From: CALAGB01 sp963713965
Lineage (GTDB): Bacteria > Chloroflexota > Chloroflexia > Thermomicrobiales > Thermomicrobiaceae
DNA length: 64,000 nt
Reading direction: 5' to 3'
NCBI GenBank assembly: GCA_963713965.1
Contig: OY970217.1
Coordinates: 1,674,001 to 1,738,000 of the forward strand
Made by a program: the position numbers and the translations under genes. Shown one piece after another: positions 15,194-24,323 of this stretch. A model generated the notes under the pieces. It was not told the origin of the DNA and ran no database searches. It saw nothing but the letters and a program-made list of their open reading frames with translations. Each line of letters begins with the position of its first letter. Positions within the stretch are counted from its first letter, which is position 1.

Positions 15194-15949
15194 TCACTCC
15201 TCCGGCCGGGCGATGACGATCAGCCGGTGGTCATCGACGCCATAGGGCCAGCAGGTCACCAGCGTCAGGCGCTTGTCTTGGGTAGGCTCGATCAGCTTGC
15301 CGATCTCGATCTGTTCATTTATGGAGAGGCCGGCGATCTGCGGCACTTGGATGTCGCTCACGACATATCGATGGGCCACCCCGTCGGCCGTCGTGACGAC
15401 GATCTCGTCTCCATTCTTGACGTTGTGCAGGTCGCGAAAGACCTCACCGTGCCAGTCGTCGTGGCCGGCCAGCACGACGTTGCCGCCCTCGCCCGGGTCG
15501 GCCGACGTGTCGTGATGTCCGACCGCATAATCAGCGACATCCCATTCCCGGACCGCCTGGCCCGAGACACTCCTCACGTGCGAGGTGACCTCGACGATCC
15601 TCTGGTGAATCCCGACGCTGTCGACGTCGATTTGGACGGGTGGCGAACCGCCGCTGACCGGGATTGCGACGGGCGCACCCGCCGTCGTCAGTGCGGCGCT
15701 GGCGAGGTCGGCCCCGAATGGCTGCACGGTCGACGGCGTCCCCTCAGGAGGCGTCGGAACCGACGTGGACGTGGTGACCATCACGACCGCGTTCTCGGGC
15801 GGCTCCTGGGCTGGCTGGCGCCAGGTGAAGAGCAGGAGCGACAGACCAAGCGAGATCAGCAGCGGGCCAGTCAGCCATGCAGGGACTCGCAAGTGTCGAG
15901 GCTCCCCCAACGGGCGCGCTCGACTATGTGTTTCGTCGGTCAACCACAT
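15194..15949 (-). CDS. sortase (class E/F-like transpeptidase)
   Basis: 251 residues. One N-terminal membrane helix (about 24-43), a Pro/Thr-rich linker to about residue 105, then the sortase barrel. The catalytic triad is visible: His163 in LAGHDDWHG, Cys233 in LVTCWP and Arg242 in DDHRLIV. Sortases cut LPXTG-like signals and attach the protein covalently to the envelope. GGGAGGACGTC precedes the ATG. The gene lies in the same minus-strand run as the 753-aa protein with a C-terminal MPATG signal, its obvious candidate substrate. A sortase implies a substantial peptidoglycan or other amine-bearing surface polymer, of interest in a Chloroflexota context. Confidence 0.92.
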   Translation of the reverse strand: MWLTDETHSRARPLGEPRHLRVPAWLTGPLLISLGLSLLLFTWRQPAQEPPENAVVMVTTSTSVPTPPEGTPSTVQPFGADLASAALTTAGAPVAIPVSGGSPPVQIDVDSVGIHQRIVEVTSHVRSVSGQAVREWDVADYAVGHHDTSADPGEGGNVVLAGHDDWHGEVFRDLHNVKNGDEIVVTTADGVAHRYVVSDIQVPQIAGLSINEQIEIGKLIEPTQDKRLTLVTCWPYGVDDHRLIVIARPEE

Positions 15950-16039
15950 GACGTCCTCCCAAGGCTGAGTCGAACTTCGCAGGATCTGGGTGTGTGGTCC
16001 GCGAGGCTGCCCGCACGGACCACACGAGTCCGATGGGAC

Positions 16040-16498
16040 TCAGGTTCGTGCCTGTCTCCAAGCACGTAGCTCTCGCCATGCATTCGATTCGACCGCGCAT
16101 GCAGGTGCGACGTATTCAGGTGATCGGATGACCACCATTGGTTTGATGACCCGATTCGGCACGCAGTCCAGGAGCAGGTCAATCAGCTCCCGGGAGCACT
16201 CAGGCGTTTCGGTCGTGACGACGATTTCGGCCGCGGCGAGCATCCGCAGCCGATCCGATTCGTCGCGCCGGGTCACCATTGGAGTGACGGTAACCGCCAC
16301 GGTAGCTGCCTCAGGCGCAAGCGCATGGACGGTCGCCCGCGCCCCCTTGGGAGTCATTTCAGACAGAAGGGTGGCCTGCGCCATGGATTTCGCTACACCG
16401 AGTGCGAGTGTGATCGCGGTCCTGCGTGCAAGGGATTGCATGCTCATCTCCGCGCTGGCGGAGACCGAGGTGGCGATAGTGGTTTCAGCGGTAATCAT
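16040..16498 (-). CDS. hypothetical protein in the sortase locus, 152 aa
   Basis: Not recognised. The frame is open up to 16627, directly behind the stop of the surface-protein gene, but a very good AAAGGAG six bases before the ATG at 16498 argues for that start. Ala/Thr/Val-rich N-terminal half with alternating hydrophobic strands (ARATVHALAPEAATVAVTVTPMV), then a region LRMLAAAEIVVTTETPECSRELIDLLLDCVP that looks alpha/beta, and a basic tail. No clear signal peptide. Position between the sortase and its probable substrate suggests an accessory role, which is inference. Confidence 0.55.
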   Translation of the reverse strand: MITAETTIATSVSASAEMSMQSLARRTAITLALGVAKSMAQATLLSEMTPKGARATVHALAPEAATVAVTVTPMVTRRDESDRLRMLAAAEIVVTTETPECSRELIDLLLDCVPNRVIKPMVVIRSPEYVAPACAVESNAWRELRAWRQART

Positions 16499-16627
16499 CT
16501 CGACTCCTTTCGGGCCATGAGATCCACGTGATTCGAAGGGCTGCTCCCGGCCGCCACTCTTCCCGTTTCGGGAAGAAGCAGCGGTCGCGGAGAATCGGGC
16601 ACGAAGCTGTGCCAGATCAAAGCGCAT

Positions 16628-18889
16628 CTAATCCTCCAGTTCGGCGCATCGCCCACGCTGGGTGGCGTAGACGCCGCCCAACAGGAGGAAGAGCGCGATC
16701 AGTGTCAAGATGAAGGAGGTGTTGGGACTGGAAGCAACGCCGCCGGTTGCCTGCTGATCGACCGGGTGACCGGTCGCTGGCATCACGGACGGCGGATAGG
16801 CGGTCGATCCGGAGGGGATGTAGTAGCCTGTGCCGTTGCCGTATCCGAATGAGTGATCGCCAGCAGCCCCTGAGACTCCGCCGTAGTTACCGTTGCCGGA
16901 ATCACCGGCGGCGCTACCCAAGCCACCTTCGTCGCCGGTCGAGCCGTTGACTGTGTTGCCACCGCCAGAGCCCTGCTGACCGCCGTTGCTTCCGTTACTA
17001 TTTCCGGCTGTGCCTTGGTCCGAGCCGCCGTTACCGGTGTCGTCAGCTGTTCCAGTGTTTCCACTGTTGCCAGTCGTGCCGGTTACGATGCCGCCATTAC
17101 CGTTCGAGCCGGAGCCGGTACTCGCGGTCCCACCGCTGCCGGTCGTTCCAGTCGTACCGCCGCCGGGGAGTCCGGTAGTGCTGGTTCCCGTATCGCCGTT
17201 GCCGCCGGATGGCAACCCAGTTGTGCCGGTGCCTGTATCACCGTTGCCGCCGGAGCCGTTACCAGTGTTTCCACCGCCAGTAGTGCCGTTTCCGTCATTT
17301 CCGGGGTTGCCCGAATTGCCGTTGCCAGCGTTATCTCCGGTGCTCGATGCGCAATCAGCGCTGGCGCCGAAGAGATCCACGTTGAGGCAAACGTTGCCGG
17401 TGGCCGAGGCGCTCTGGTCGCCCGTCACACCGGCGGTTCCGGCGATACCGGAGTCGACCCCAATTCCCGTTGCGCCAGTAGCGCTGGAACCGGTGTTTGC
17501 GTTTGAACCACCACAGTTGAGCGTTCCATCACTAAAGACATCGGCGTTGAGACACAGCTGGTCCGTCGAGCCAACGGCTGGAGTCTGATCTTGACCCGTG
17601 CCGATCGATGAAGTGCCTGACGTGGTGAGTCCAACGTCCGCGAGACCGGTGGTCGATGAGGCAGACGAAGACGCGCCACAGCTATTGGACGCGTCGTTCA
17701 GCGCGTTCACATTCAAGCAGAGATCCTGGTTAACGCCTGATCCGTTTCCGAGCGGATCCGCGGCGCTGACAGTGGTGCTGGCGTTGACGATGGCGCCGTT
17801 CGACGTGCTCGACGGCGCGTTGTCGCAGTTGGTACTGCTTACTGTGTCGAGGATGCCGACGTTGGCGCACACGTTCGCATCGACGATTGGTCCTTGACTC
17901 GGATCGGCCAGGTTGGTCGAGAGGTTGGAGTCGACCGCGGCGGTCGCCACATTATCGACACCGACCGGCGTTTGGCCGCTGTCGGTCACGTTGTCGACCG
18001 TGGTGTTGACGTCGGTCACCGTCTGATCGACTGTGGATCCCAAGTCGCCGCTGGTCACGCCACCGTTGTTCTCACCGCCGATGGCCCCATCGGTAACCTG
18101 ACCAACGGTATTCACGACGCCACCAACGACGTCATTCGAAGGCGCGGGAGTCGCCGTCGGGGTTATCGGTGGGGTCGACGATGGCTGTCCCACCGTCGCC
18201 GTCACGGTCCCTTGCACATTCACGTCAGCGCTGTTGTCGTTCGCCGTATTGTCTTCGGACGGTACAACGTTGGACGTGTCGACATTGGCGTTGACGTTCG
18301 CGTCCGCTTGCACGGTCGTGCCCGTCGCCTCGCCAGCGGTCGAATTGGGCTCGCTACTGGAAACGGTCGCCGTGGCCGTGGCGGCGCTATCGATGTTGAC
18401 ATTCGCGTCGGCGTTGACGTCGGCCATCGCGGTGTTGTCGATGTTCGCGCCAGCGTTGGCGTTGGCCGACACCGTCGTCTGACCAACGGAGGTGTCTGGC
18501 TGATTGTCTGTCACGCCACCGACGACGGAGTCGACGGTTTGTCCAACAGTGGTCACCACACCGCCGGCGACACCATCATTTGCAGTCGTGGGAGTGGACG
18601 ATGACTCTGTCGCCGTCGCGGTGTCGGTGGGCTCGCTGGTGTGAGCCACCGGGTCATTGACGCCTACATTCACATCAAGTCCGGTTGCCTGATCTGAGCT
18701 GGAAGGGGTGTTGTCGGTGACGCTGACATCGACGCCGTTGTTGCCGCCGACGTTTACGTCAACGCCGTTGGTCGTGTTCACGTTGAGCAAGTTGTTGTTC
18801 AGGAGTCCGTCCGCCAGAGCGGTACTAATGCTCAGCGCTCCGAACACCAGGCCGAGGAAGATCCCCAGACCCAAGAGTCGTATACGCAT
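16628..18889 (-). CDS. large low-complexity surface protein with C-terminal MPATG sorting signal
   Basis: 753 residues. Signal peptide 1-27 (MRIRLLGLG...ALA). Residues 30-330 are Asn/Val/Asp/Thr-rich with repeated DVNV, NANANV and TVGQ(V/T)-type units that favour beta structure. Four short modules each begin C-(L/A)-N and close with a second Cys: 341-355, 391-404, 446-459, 501-513. Residues about 515-680 are a Gly/Asn/Ser/Thr stalk. A sorting signal follows: MPATG at about 703-707, membrane span TSFILTLIALFLLLGGVYA, then a short charged tail QRGRCAELED. Unlike classic signals, about 17 residues separate MPATG from the span. The sortase gene downstream is the likely partner. GAGGAG lies ten bases before the ATG. 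Confidence 0.85.
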   Translation of the reverse strand: MRIRLLGLGIFLGLVFGALSISTALADGLLNNNLLNVNTTNGVDVNVGGNNGVDVSVTDNTPSSSDQATGLDVNVGVNDPVAHTSEPTDTATATESSSTPTTANDGVAGGVVTTVGQTVDSVVGGVTDNQPDTSVGQTTVSANANAGANIDNTAMADVNADANVNIDSAATATATVSSSEPNSTAGEATGTTVQADANVNANVDTSNVVPSEDNTANDNSADVNVQGTVTATVGQPSSTPPITPTATPAPSNDVVGGVVNTVGQVTDGAIGGENNGGVTSGDLGSTVDQTVTDVNTTVDNVTDSGQTPVGVDNVATAAVDSNLSTNLADPSQGPIVDANVCANVGILDTVSSTNCDNAPSSTSNGAIVNASTTVSAADPLGNGSGVNQDLCLNVNALNDASNSCGASSSASSTTGLADVGLTTSGTSSIGTGQDQTPAVGSTDQLCLNADVFSDGTLNCGGSNANTGSSATGATGIGVDSGIAGTAGVTGDQSASATGNVCLNVDLFGASADCASSTGDNAGNGNSGNPGNDGNGTTGGGNTGNGSGGNGDTGTGTTGLPSGGNGDTGTSTTGLPGGGTTGTTGSGGTASTGSGSNGNGGIVTGTTGNSGNTGTADDTGNGGSDQGTAGNSNGSNGGQQGSGGGNTVNGSTGDEGGLGSAAGDSGNGNYGGVSGAAGDHSFGYGNGTGYYIPSGSTAYPPSVMPATGHPVDQQATGGVASSPNTSFILTLIALFLLLGGVYATQRGRCAELED

Positions 18890-18985
18890 ACTGAAAAGCT
18901 CCTCGATACGCTGGTCGCGATGCGACCAGATCGACTAATCAACAGTCCATCGCCTGCGGACAGCTGTGCTGTCCCGAGGAGCTGA

Positions 18986-20596
18986 TTAGCCTGGAGGAGC
19001 CGTAAGGTTCTGCGTTATTCCATTGGGGAATTGGAAGGCACGTTTGAAGTAGGAGCGGCCGGCGACAAGCATCAGCGCAAGCACCAACCAGAGAGCCACC
19101 GCGACCGTGTGAGCGCCACCGCCGCTACCAAGCGACAGCGAGGTGGACCCGCTCGAGCTCGAACTCGGAACGGGCACGCCGGGCAACGGGCTGAAGGGAC
19201 TGGGCGTCGGGGCGCCAGGTGCTCCCGGCTGCGACGTCCCCGCCGAGATCGTTTCGGCATGAGTCTGCGCGGCGATCGGATCGATCGAGATGAAGCGAGA
19301 GCCCGCTGGCATCGACGAATCCTGCGCGCCGGAGCGAACCGGCGTCGTGGACGTGGTTGCTGAGCTGCTATCGCCTGTTCCGTCGTAGCTCGACGTCGCG
19401 GCGCTCGTGATGGCCGGGCCCGAAGGCGCGTCAACCAGATTCACGAGCTGTGCCGTACCAACCGAAGCGCCCACGACCACCGGAGTGTGATCGTCGATCG
19501 GCACTACCGGCACGGTCGTCGACACGGATGAACCGGATTCGTTGTTCGGTGTCTGGCTGCCGTCGGCGACCCCCACACTGCGTGCGTTCAGCCCACCGAT
19601 GATGTCCGTCACCGTGGAACTCGAATCGAGCCGACTCGGCGTCACGTTCACAGATGGCGTGGGAGAAGCGGGCTGCTGAACCGGATCGACCACGTCGTCC
19701 ACCGTGTTGCCGAGGACGGGGTCCGTGACCGGCTCGACGACGTTGTTCACTACGGAATCGACCGTGTCGGTCGTGTCAGTGAGGATCGGCGCCACCACCG
19801 ACTGCGACGGCAGGACCTGCTCGACGCTATCGACGACCGGCTGCGTAGCCGGAACCGTCTCTGCCACATTGTCGAGGACCTGCGGCACCGTCTGGGTGAC
19901 GACGTCATCGACCGTATTCGCGGCCTGCTGAACCGTCTGGTCGACAGCATCGACGACCGGTTGCACCGTCTGCGTGACGGTGTCGACCGTCTGGTTGACA
20001 GGCGCCGTGACGTTCTGCGTGACCGGGTTGTTGGTGACGGTGTCGACGGTCGAATCGACCGTCTGGGTCGTCTGGGAAACCACGTTCGTCACCGGGCTGG
20101 CGACGGCGGACGGCGCCATCGCGCCGACTGTGTCCTGCACCACGCTATTGGTGCTGTTAGTGACGGTGTTAACGGTGTTTTCGACGGTGTTCGTCACCGA
20201 CGTGCTTGCCGGAGGAGTGGCCGCCGCAGGGGTCGCCTGCGACCCGGAATTCGTTGAGTTATTTGCGGTATTAGTGGTGGACGAGGTCGTGGTCGACACG
20301 GCATTGTCGACGACGTTCGTCGCTGTATTCACCACGTTGTCGGTCACGTTTGTTACCGTATTGACGGTGTTGTCAATCAGGGATGAGGGCTGGGTGCCGG
20401 TCGCGTCATTCGCCTCCGTGCTCGCGTTGTTCGAGGAAGAATCCGCATTGCCGGTGGCTCCGGTGGCCGAGTTGACGAGGCTGTTGGTCGCGTTGGTGAG
20501 ATCGCCAAGCGCACCATGGGCCGACGCACCTTGCACCAAAGCAAGGGCGACCATCAACCCAAAGGCAGTGGCGGTTACTCGCAGGAATGAGCGCAT
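18986..20596 (-). CDS. Val/Thr/Asp-repeat surface protein with C-terminal membrane anchor
   Basis: 536 residues. Signal peptide 1-26 (ending QGASA), then about 300 residues of short repeats such as NTVNTVTN, TVDTVTQTV and VVDAVDQTV, in which Val recurs every three to four positions as in an amphipathic helix or beta-solenoid. A Pro/Ser/Thr-rich linker leads to a single membrane span near the end (VAVALWLVLALMLVAG) and a 25-residue basic tail. No LPXTG-like motif is seen, so this one is anchored by its helix. It is the first gene of the minus-strand surface locus (then the MPATG protein, the 152-aa protein and the sortase). No cysteines are visible. Function unknown; structural surface role is inference. 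Confidence 0.8.
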   Translation of the reverse strand: MRSFLRVTATAFGLMVALALVQGASAHGALGDLTNATNSLVNSATGATGNADSSSNNASTEANDATGTQPSSLIDNTVNTVTNVTDNVVNTATNVVDNAVSTTTSSTTNTANNSTNSGSQATPAAATPPASTSVTNTVENTVNTVTNSTNSVVQDTVGAMAPSAVASPVTNVVSQTTQTVDSTVDTVTNNPVTQNVTAPVNQTVDTVTQTVQPVVDAVDQTVQQAANTVDDVVTQTVPQVLDNVAETVPATQPVVDSVEQVLPSQSVVAPILTDTTDTVDSVVNNVVEPVTDPVLGNTVDDVVDPVQQPASPTPSVNVTPSRLDSSSTVTDIIGGLNARSVGVADGSQTPNNESGSSVSTTVPVVPIDDHTPVVVGASVGTAQLVNLVDAPSGPAITSAATSSYDGTGDSSSATTSTTPVRSGAQDSSMPAGSRFISIDPIAAQTHAETISAGTSQPGAPGAPTPSPFSPLPGVPVPSSSSSGSTSLSLGSGGGAHTVAVALWLVLALMLVAGRSYFKRAFQFPNGITQNLTAPPG

Positions 20597-20841
20597 GCTA
20601 TCCTGTCAAACCGATACGCGACGACCAGACACGTTCAATGACGAGACGGCGTCGATTCAGACGCCATATATTCAGGCTACCCAAGATGAAAAAATGACTC
20701 AAGGGAGTCGCGTACTCAGGCGCACTACCAATATTTGCTACATGAGGTCCTAGTACTTTTGGCCCTCGATCCGTACGGTTCAACGTACGTACGATCGATC
20801 AGACGTAATGTTCAAGAATTGTCTTCGTGGAGGGTTTTGAA

Positions 20842-21522
20842 GTGGATTCGCTCCAGTGGTGGCGTCGCTCGTACGAGCGGGCAGAGTCGTCGACGGCCTC
20901 GGCGCAGCCGTCCGAGCTGGCCGTCGAGCTCAGCCGGAGCCTTGTCAAGCCACGTCGTATCATCGAATTGGGCTGTGGGCCAGCCTATGACAGCACGTAT
21001 TTTGCTCGCTCTGGACATCGCGTCGTGGCGTCCGATTTCGTTCGCGTCGAGCCCGCCTGGAGCCAAGCCGCAGCCGCGGCACCAACCCTCTCCTTCCTTA
21101 TATGCGACCTACGTCACGATCTTCCACTGGCCACCGGCTCCATCGACGTCGTCTACGCGCGCCTTTCGCTCCACTACTTTTCGGACGATGTGACCAGCCG
21201 CATCTTCCGTGAGATCCATCGCGTCCTCACCCCAGGCGGCCTCTTCGTCTTCCTGTGTAAATCGACGAGCGATCCGCTTCACGGACGTGGTGACGCGCTC
21301 GCGACCAACATGTTCCGCATAAACGACAAGGTCTATCACTTCTTCGACGAAGACTTCGCGCTGACTTGTCTGGGTGATCGCTTCGAGGTCGAGGAGCTCT
21401 GGAGCGGTCCGCAGGAGACGTTTGGCGAGCCCTCCCACGTGGTCCGCGTTCGCGCTCGAGCCCGCGCGGCACGTCCAATTTCACCTGACAGCAGTGAGGA
21501 CCGAACGCCCTCTCTCGATTAG
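20842..21522 (+). CDS. class I SAM-dependent methyltransferase
   Basis: 226 residues from GTG 20842, preferred over GTG 20827 because GGAGGG sits seven to eight bases upstream. The SAM-binding Rossmann fold is evident: motif I IIELGCGPAYDSTYFA, an acidic end of strand 2 (VVASDF), motif II-like ICDLRHDLPLATGSIDVVYARLSLHYF and the post-motif LTPGGLFVFLCKS. Target unknown; the type is that of small-molecule methyltransferases (Methyltransf_11/25). It is divergent from the surface locus, with a CGTACG-rich palindromic stretch between the two starts. Confidence 0.85.
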   Translation: MDSLQWWRRSYERAESSTASAQPSELAVELSRSLVKPRRIIELGCGPAYDSTYFARSGHRVVASDFVRVEPAWSQAAAAAPTLSFLICDLRHDLPLATGSIDVVYARLSLHYFSDDVTSRIFREIHRVLTPGGLFVFLCKSTSDPLHGRGDALATNMFRINDKVYHFFDEDFALTCLGDRFEVEELWSGPQETFGEPSHVVRVRARARAARPISPDSSEDRTPSLD

Positions 21523-21569
21523 TACCGCTGGTTATCGTCTCGCTCGCGGGCGAGCGTTATGTTTTCCGC

Positions 21570-22880
21570 ATGGTTACGCGGCAGCACGTTCAACCAGTAC
21601 GAGTTCGCCCGATCGTTCTGAAACCGGTATCGGTGAAGAACATCACTCCGGTCCCCAGCCGGACGCAACGATCCTCGATGGATCGATTGCTCGCTCGTAC
21701 GGCAGTGCTGCCGGGTACCACCAATCTCCGCGGCTGGCTCCAGGGGGAGACTCGGCTGCCGGCCTGGCAGGTCGCCCTTACCGTTGCGCTCATTCTGCTG
21801 GCGGCCCTCGCCGTTCCAACCTTGTCGCTCCATCATGCGCCCCAGACGGTCGTCGAGGGTGGTGGCGCTCCAATCATCGCCGACTCGCTTCCGGTCGATC
21901 CCCGTATCCCGAGCGTCTCCTCAGTGGTGCAGACGCAGCAGGTGACCGACGTCGCGCCGGACGCGCAGATCACGGGGCTTCACGATTCGACACAAGAGCT
22001 TCTGAAGCAGATCCAGCAGGCGCAGCACGACAACGCCGAATTGCGCCAGCAGCTGCAATCCCAGGATCAGAATCTCGGTAGCGTGCAGACAGAGGCCGCG
22101 GCCAACACCGCCGAGCAGACGACCCAGCAGCAGGAGCTGCAGAATCAAACGAACGCCGCGATCCAGAGCGCGTCAACGCAGCTTTCGAAACTGCAATCGT
22201 CGGTCACGACACTGGACACTCAAGCCGCCCAACTCCGCAAAGTATTGGGGATGGGCACCAAGACCTACCCGGCCGTCACCATGCCCGATCTCACCACTTC
22301 GGCCGATCCAGCGCAGGCGTTCGATAGCGCCCTGGCTTCGTTCCAGACTCATATCACCGCCGTCTCGGACGATCTGCAGACGATCAAATCAACCGCCAAG
22401 AGCGAGTTGATCTACGCACAGAACTCCTCTGTTGGTCAGGCCGTGGTGAGCGGTGCGGGATCGAACGCCCAGGGAAGTGGCGTCCTCATTTGGCCAACAA
22501 GCGGGACAATCACCCAACCATACGGCCCAACGTCACTCACGCTTGAACCGGCCTACGGCGGATATGATCACTTCCATCTGGGCATCGACATCGCCAACGC
22601 GCAAGGGACGCCCATCGCCGCCGCCGCCGCTGGGACGGTCATTTACGCAGGCTGGACTGACGCGGGCTATGGCAACATGGTCGAGATCGATCACGGCAAC
22701 GGGCTCATCACCCTCTACGGCCATATGATGACCACACCCTCCGTCAAGGTCGGACAGCAGGTCTTCCAGGGCCAGTTGATCGGCTACATGGGGACGACCG
22801 GCAACTCGACCGGCCCGCACTGCCACTTCGCCGTCCAGAAGAACGGCTCCTGGGACAACCCGGCCAACTACCTGCCGTAG
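21570..22880 (+). CDS. membrane-anchored M23 (LytM-type) metallopeptidase
   Basis: 436 residues. A 65-residue basic cytoplasmic segment, one membrane span (about 66-88), a Gln-rich coiled coil (about 135-225), then a C-terminal M23 domain. Zinc ligands and catalytic histidines: His336 and Asp340 in HLGIDIA, His385 in YGHM, and His417/His419 in PHCHF. These enzymes cut peptide crosslinks in peptidoglycan, or regulate amidases when degenerate; here all active-site residues are present, so activity is expected. No clear ribosome site before 21570, so the start may lie further in (for example ATG 21678). It follows the methyltransferase by 47 bases. Confidence 0.9.
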   Translation: MVTRQHVQPVRVRPIVLKPVSVKNITPVPSRTQRSSMDRLLARTAVLPGTTNLRGWLQGETRLPAWQVALTVALILLAALAVPTLSLHHAPQTVVEGGGAPIIADSLPVDPRIPSVSSVVQTQQVTDVAPDAQITGLHDSTQELLKQIQQAQHDNAELRQQLQSQDQNLGSVQTEAAANTAEQTTQQQELQNQTNAAIQSASTQLSKLQSSVTTLDTQAAQLRKVLGMGTKTYPAVTMPDLTTSADPAQAFDSALASFQTHITAVSDDLQTIKSTAKSELIYAQNSSVGQAVVSGAGSNAQGSGVLIWPTSGTITQPYGPTSLTLEPAYGGYDHFHLGIDIANAQGTPIAAAAAGTVIYAGWTDAGYGNMVEIDHGNGLITLYGHMMTTPSVKVGQQVFQGQLIGYMGTTGNSTGPHCHFAVQKNGSWDNPANYLP

Positions 22881-23256
22881 CGGCCCTCACCCGGCTCGCA
22901 AGCTGATCGTGGTCCAGAAACCCCGGCGCCGCGACGAGCCCACAACAACAACGACCGGACCCGCAACATGATCTGCTGTTACCTATGTCTCCGGTCTAAT
23001 GTGTTACCCGTGTTCCGTTCGCACATTCTCCCTTCTCTCAGAATTGAGAGTTGGTTCTCCCTTCAGTGGGAAGGGAGTCAGTGGGATGGACCGGCCGGGG
23101 ATGAGGGCTGAACTCCTGCCTCAATTCCCGCAGGTCCTATTGCGCCGATCGCCAAACACCCCCATCATCTCGAATCTGTCGTGCACATCGATTGATTGAC
23201 GGCGATGCCGGATACGTCGACACTGCACGCATCATTCGCCGATTGAAGGAGCCGAG
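22881..23256. other. 375-bp intergenic region with a degenerate hairpin repeat
   Basis: No gene seen. Between about 23028 and 23107 it holds CTCTC/GAGAG and CTCCCTT/GGGAAGGGAG stem-loops followed by GGGGATGAGGG, a degraded relative of the nested hairpin element at 42661-42775. Confidence 0.5.
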
Positions 23257-24270
23257 ATGATTCAGGGCGATTCAGCCGATCTCGTTCGGCGCGCTGAAGC
23301 GCTGCACGCCAGCAGCATCGTGATCGACGCGCACTCCGACATCCTCATGGGTCTGACCGATGGCACCACCACCTGGGAGTCGGGCGCACCGGAAGCGCCG
23401 ACCGACGAGGGATGCGACGGTCAGGTCTCGCTCAAACTGCTCGAAGCCGGGGACGTGACGGCGCAGGTCTTCGCCATCTTCACCGCGCCGTTCGATCTCA
23501 ATTACCGCCCGGTCCGGCCCGAATACGCCGGAGCGACTCAGCCGCGCGCCCTCGCTATGCTCTCGGTCTTCCACGAGGCACTCCACACCTATTCCGGACG
23601 CTTACGCCTGGCGACGACCGCCGCTGAGGTGCGACAGGCCAAAGTCGACGGCGTGACAGCGGGCATATTGGCGTTCGAAGGGCTCGACCCGATCGGGATC
23701 GATCTGCGTCTGCTGCGACTCTTCCGCACGCTCGGTATCACCATCGCCACCTTTACCTGGAGCAACCGGAATCCATTGGCAGATGGCAGTAGCGTTGCCA
23801 AACGAGGGGGCGGCCTCAGCATGTTGGGCGAGGAGGCGCTGGCCGAGATGGAACGGCTGCGCATCCTCATCGATCTGGCCCATCTCGGTCCGACCTCGGT
23901 CGACGAGGTCCTGGAGATGGCCAGCAAACCACTTTTGGTTTCGCATACCCGGCTCGGCGACGAACATCGCACGCGCATGCTACGGAAGGTCGGAGAAGGC
24001 GGTGGCGTGGCCTGCGCCATCTTCTATCAAGTGCCGACCGTCGCGGCACTGGTCGATCAGCTGGAGGGGCTGATGGATCTTTGTGGGCCAGCCAGCGTCG
24101 GACTCGGAGCGGATTTCTACGGGATGCGGCCCGCACCAGCCGAGGTCCAAACTGTGGCAGACTTCCCACGCATCACCGAGGAAATATTGCGACGAGGACA
24201 CTCGGACGAGATTGCCCGCGGCATTCTCGGAGAAAATTTCTTACGACTGTACGAAGAGGTCGTCGGCTGA
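23257..24270 (+). CDS. membrane dipeptidase family (peptidase M19) zinc enzyme
   Basis: 337 residues of the amidohydrolase-fold M19 family (renal dipeptidase-like). The zinc site reads in order: His26 and Asp28 in IDAHSDI, Glu141 in LAFEG, His209 in DLAHLG and His230 in LVSHT, with VGLGADFYG near the C-terminus. No signal peptide, so it is cytoplasmic in contrast to the mammalian enzyme. The family hydrolyses dipeptides, often with a D-residue at the second position. GGAG lies just before the ATG. The next gene (an F420/FMN oxidoreductase) follows in the same direction after 53 bases. Confidence 0.9.
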   Translation: MIQGDSADLVRRAEALHASSIVIDAHSDILMGLTDGTTTWESGAPEAPTDEGCDGQVSLKLLEAGDVTAQVFAIFTAPFDLNYRPVRPEYAGATQPRALAMLSVFHEALHTYSGRLRLATTAAEVRQAKVDGVTAGILAFEGLDPIGIDLRLLRLFRTLGITIATFTWSNRNPLADGSSVAKRGGGLSMLGEEALAEMERLRILIDLAHLGPTSVDEVLEMASKPLLVSHTRLGDEHRTRMLRKVGEGGGVACAIFYQVPTVAALVDQLEGLMDLCGPASVGLGADFYGMRPAPAEVQTVADFPRITEEILRRGHSDEIARGILGENFLRLYEEVVG

Positions 24271-24323
24271 GCGGTCCAAAGCCGCGGGACTGAACGACGC
24301 TGACCAGCATGAGGAGGTCATCC

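Noticed and set aside
16986..17588. Plus-strand Pro/Val-rich frames over the surface protein genes
   Set aside because: They are complementary readings of GC-rich repeat DNA; signal peptides and sorting signal exist only on the minus strand.
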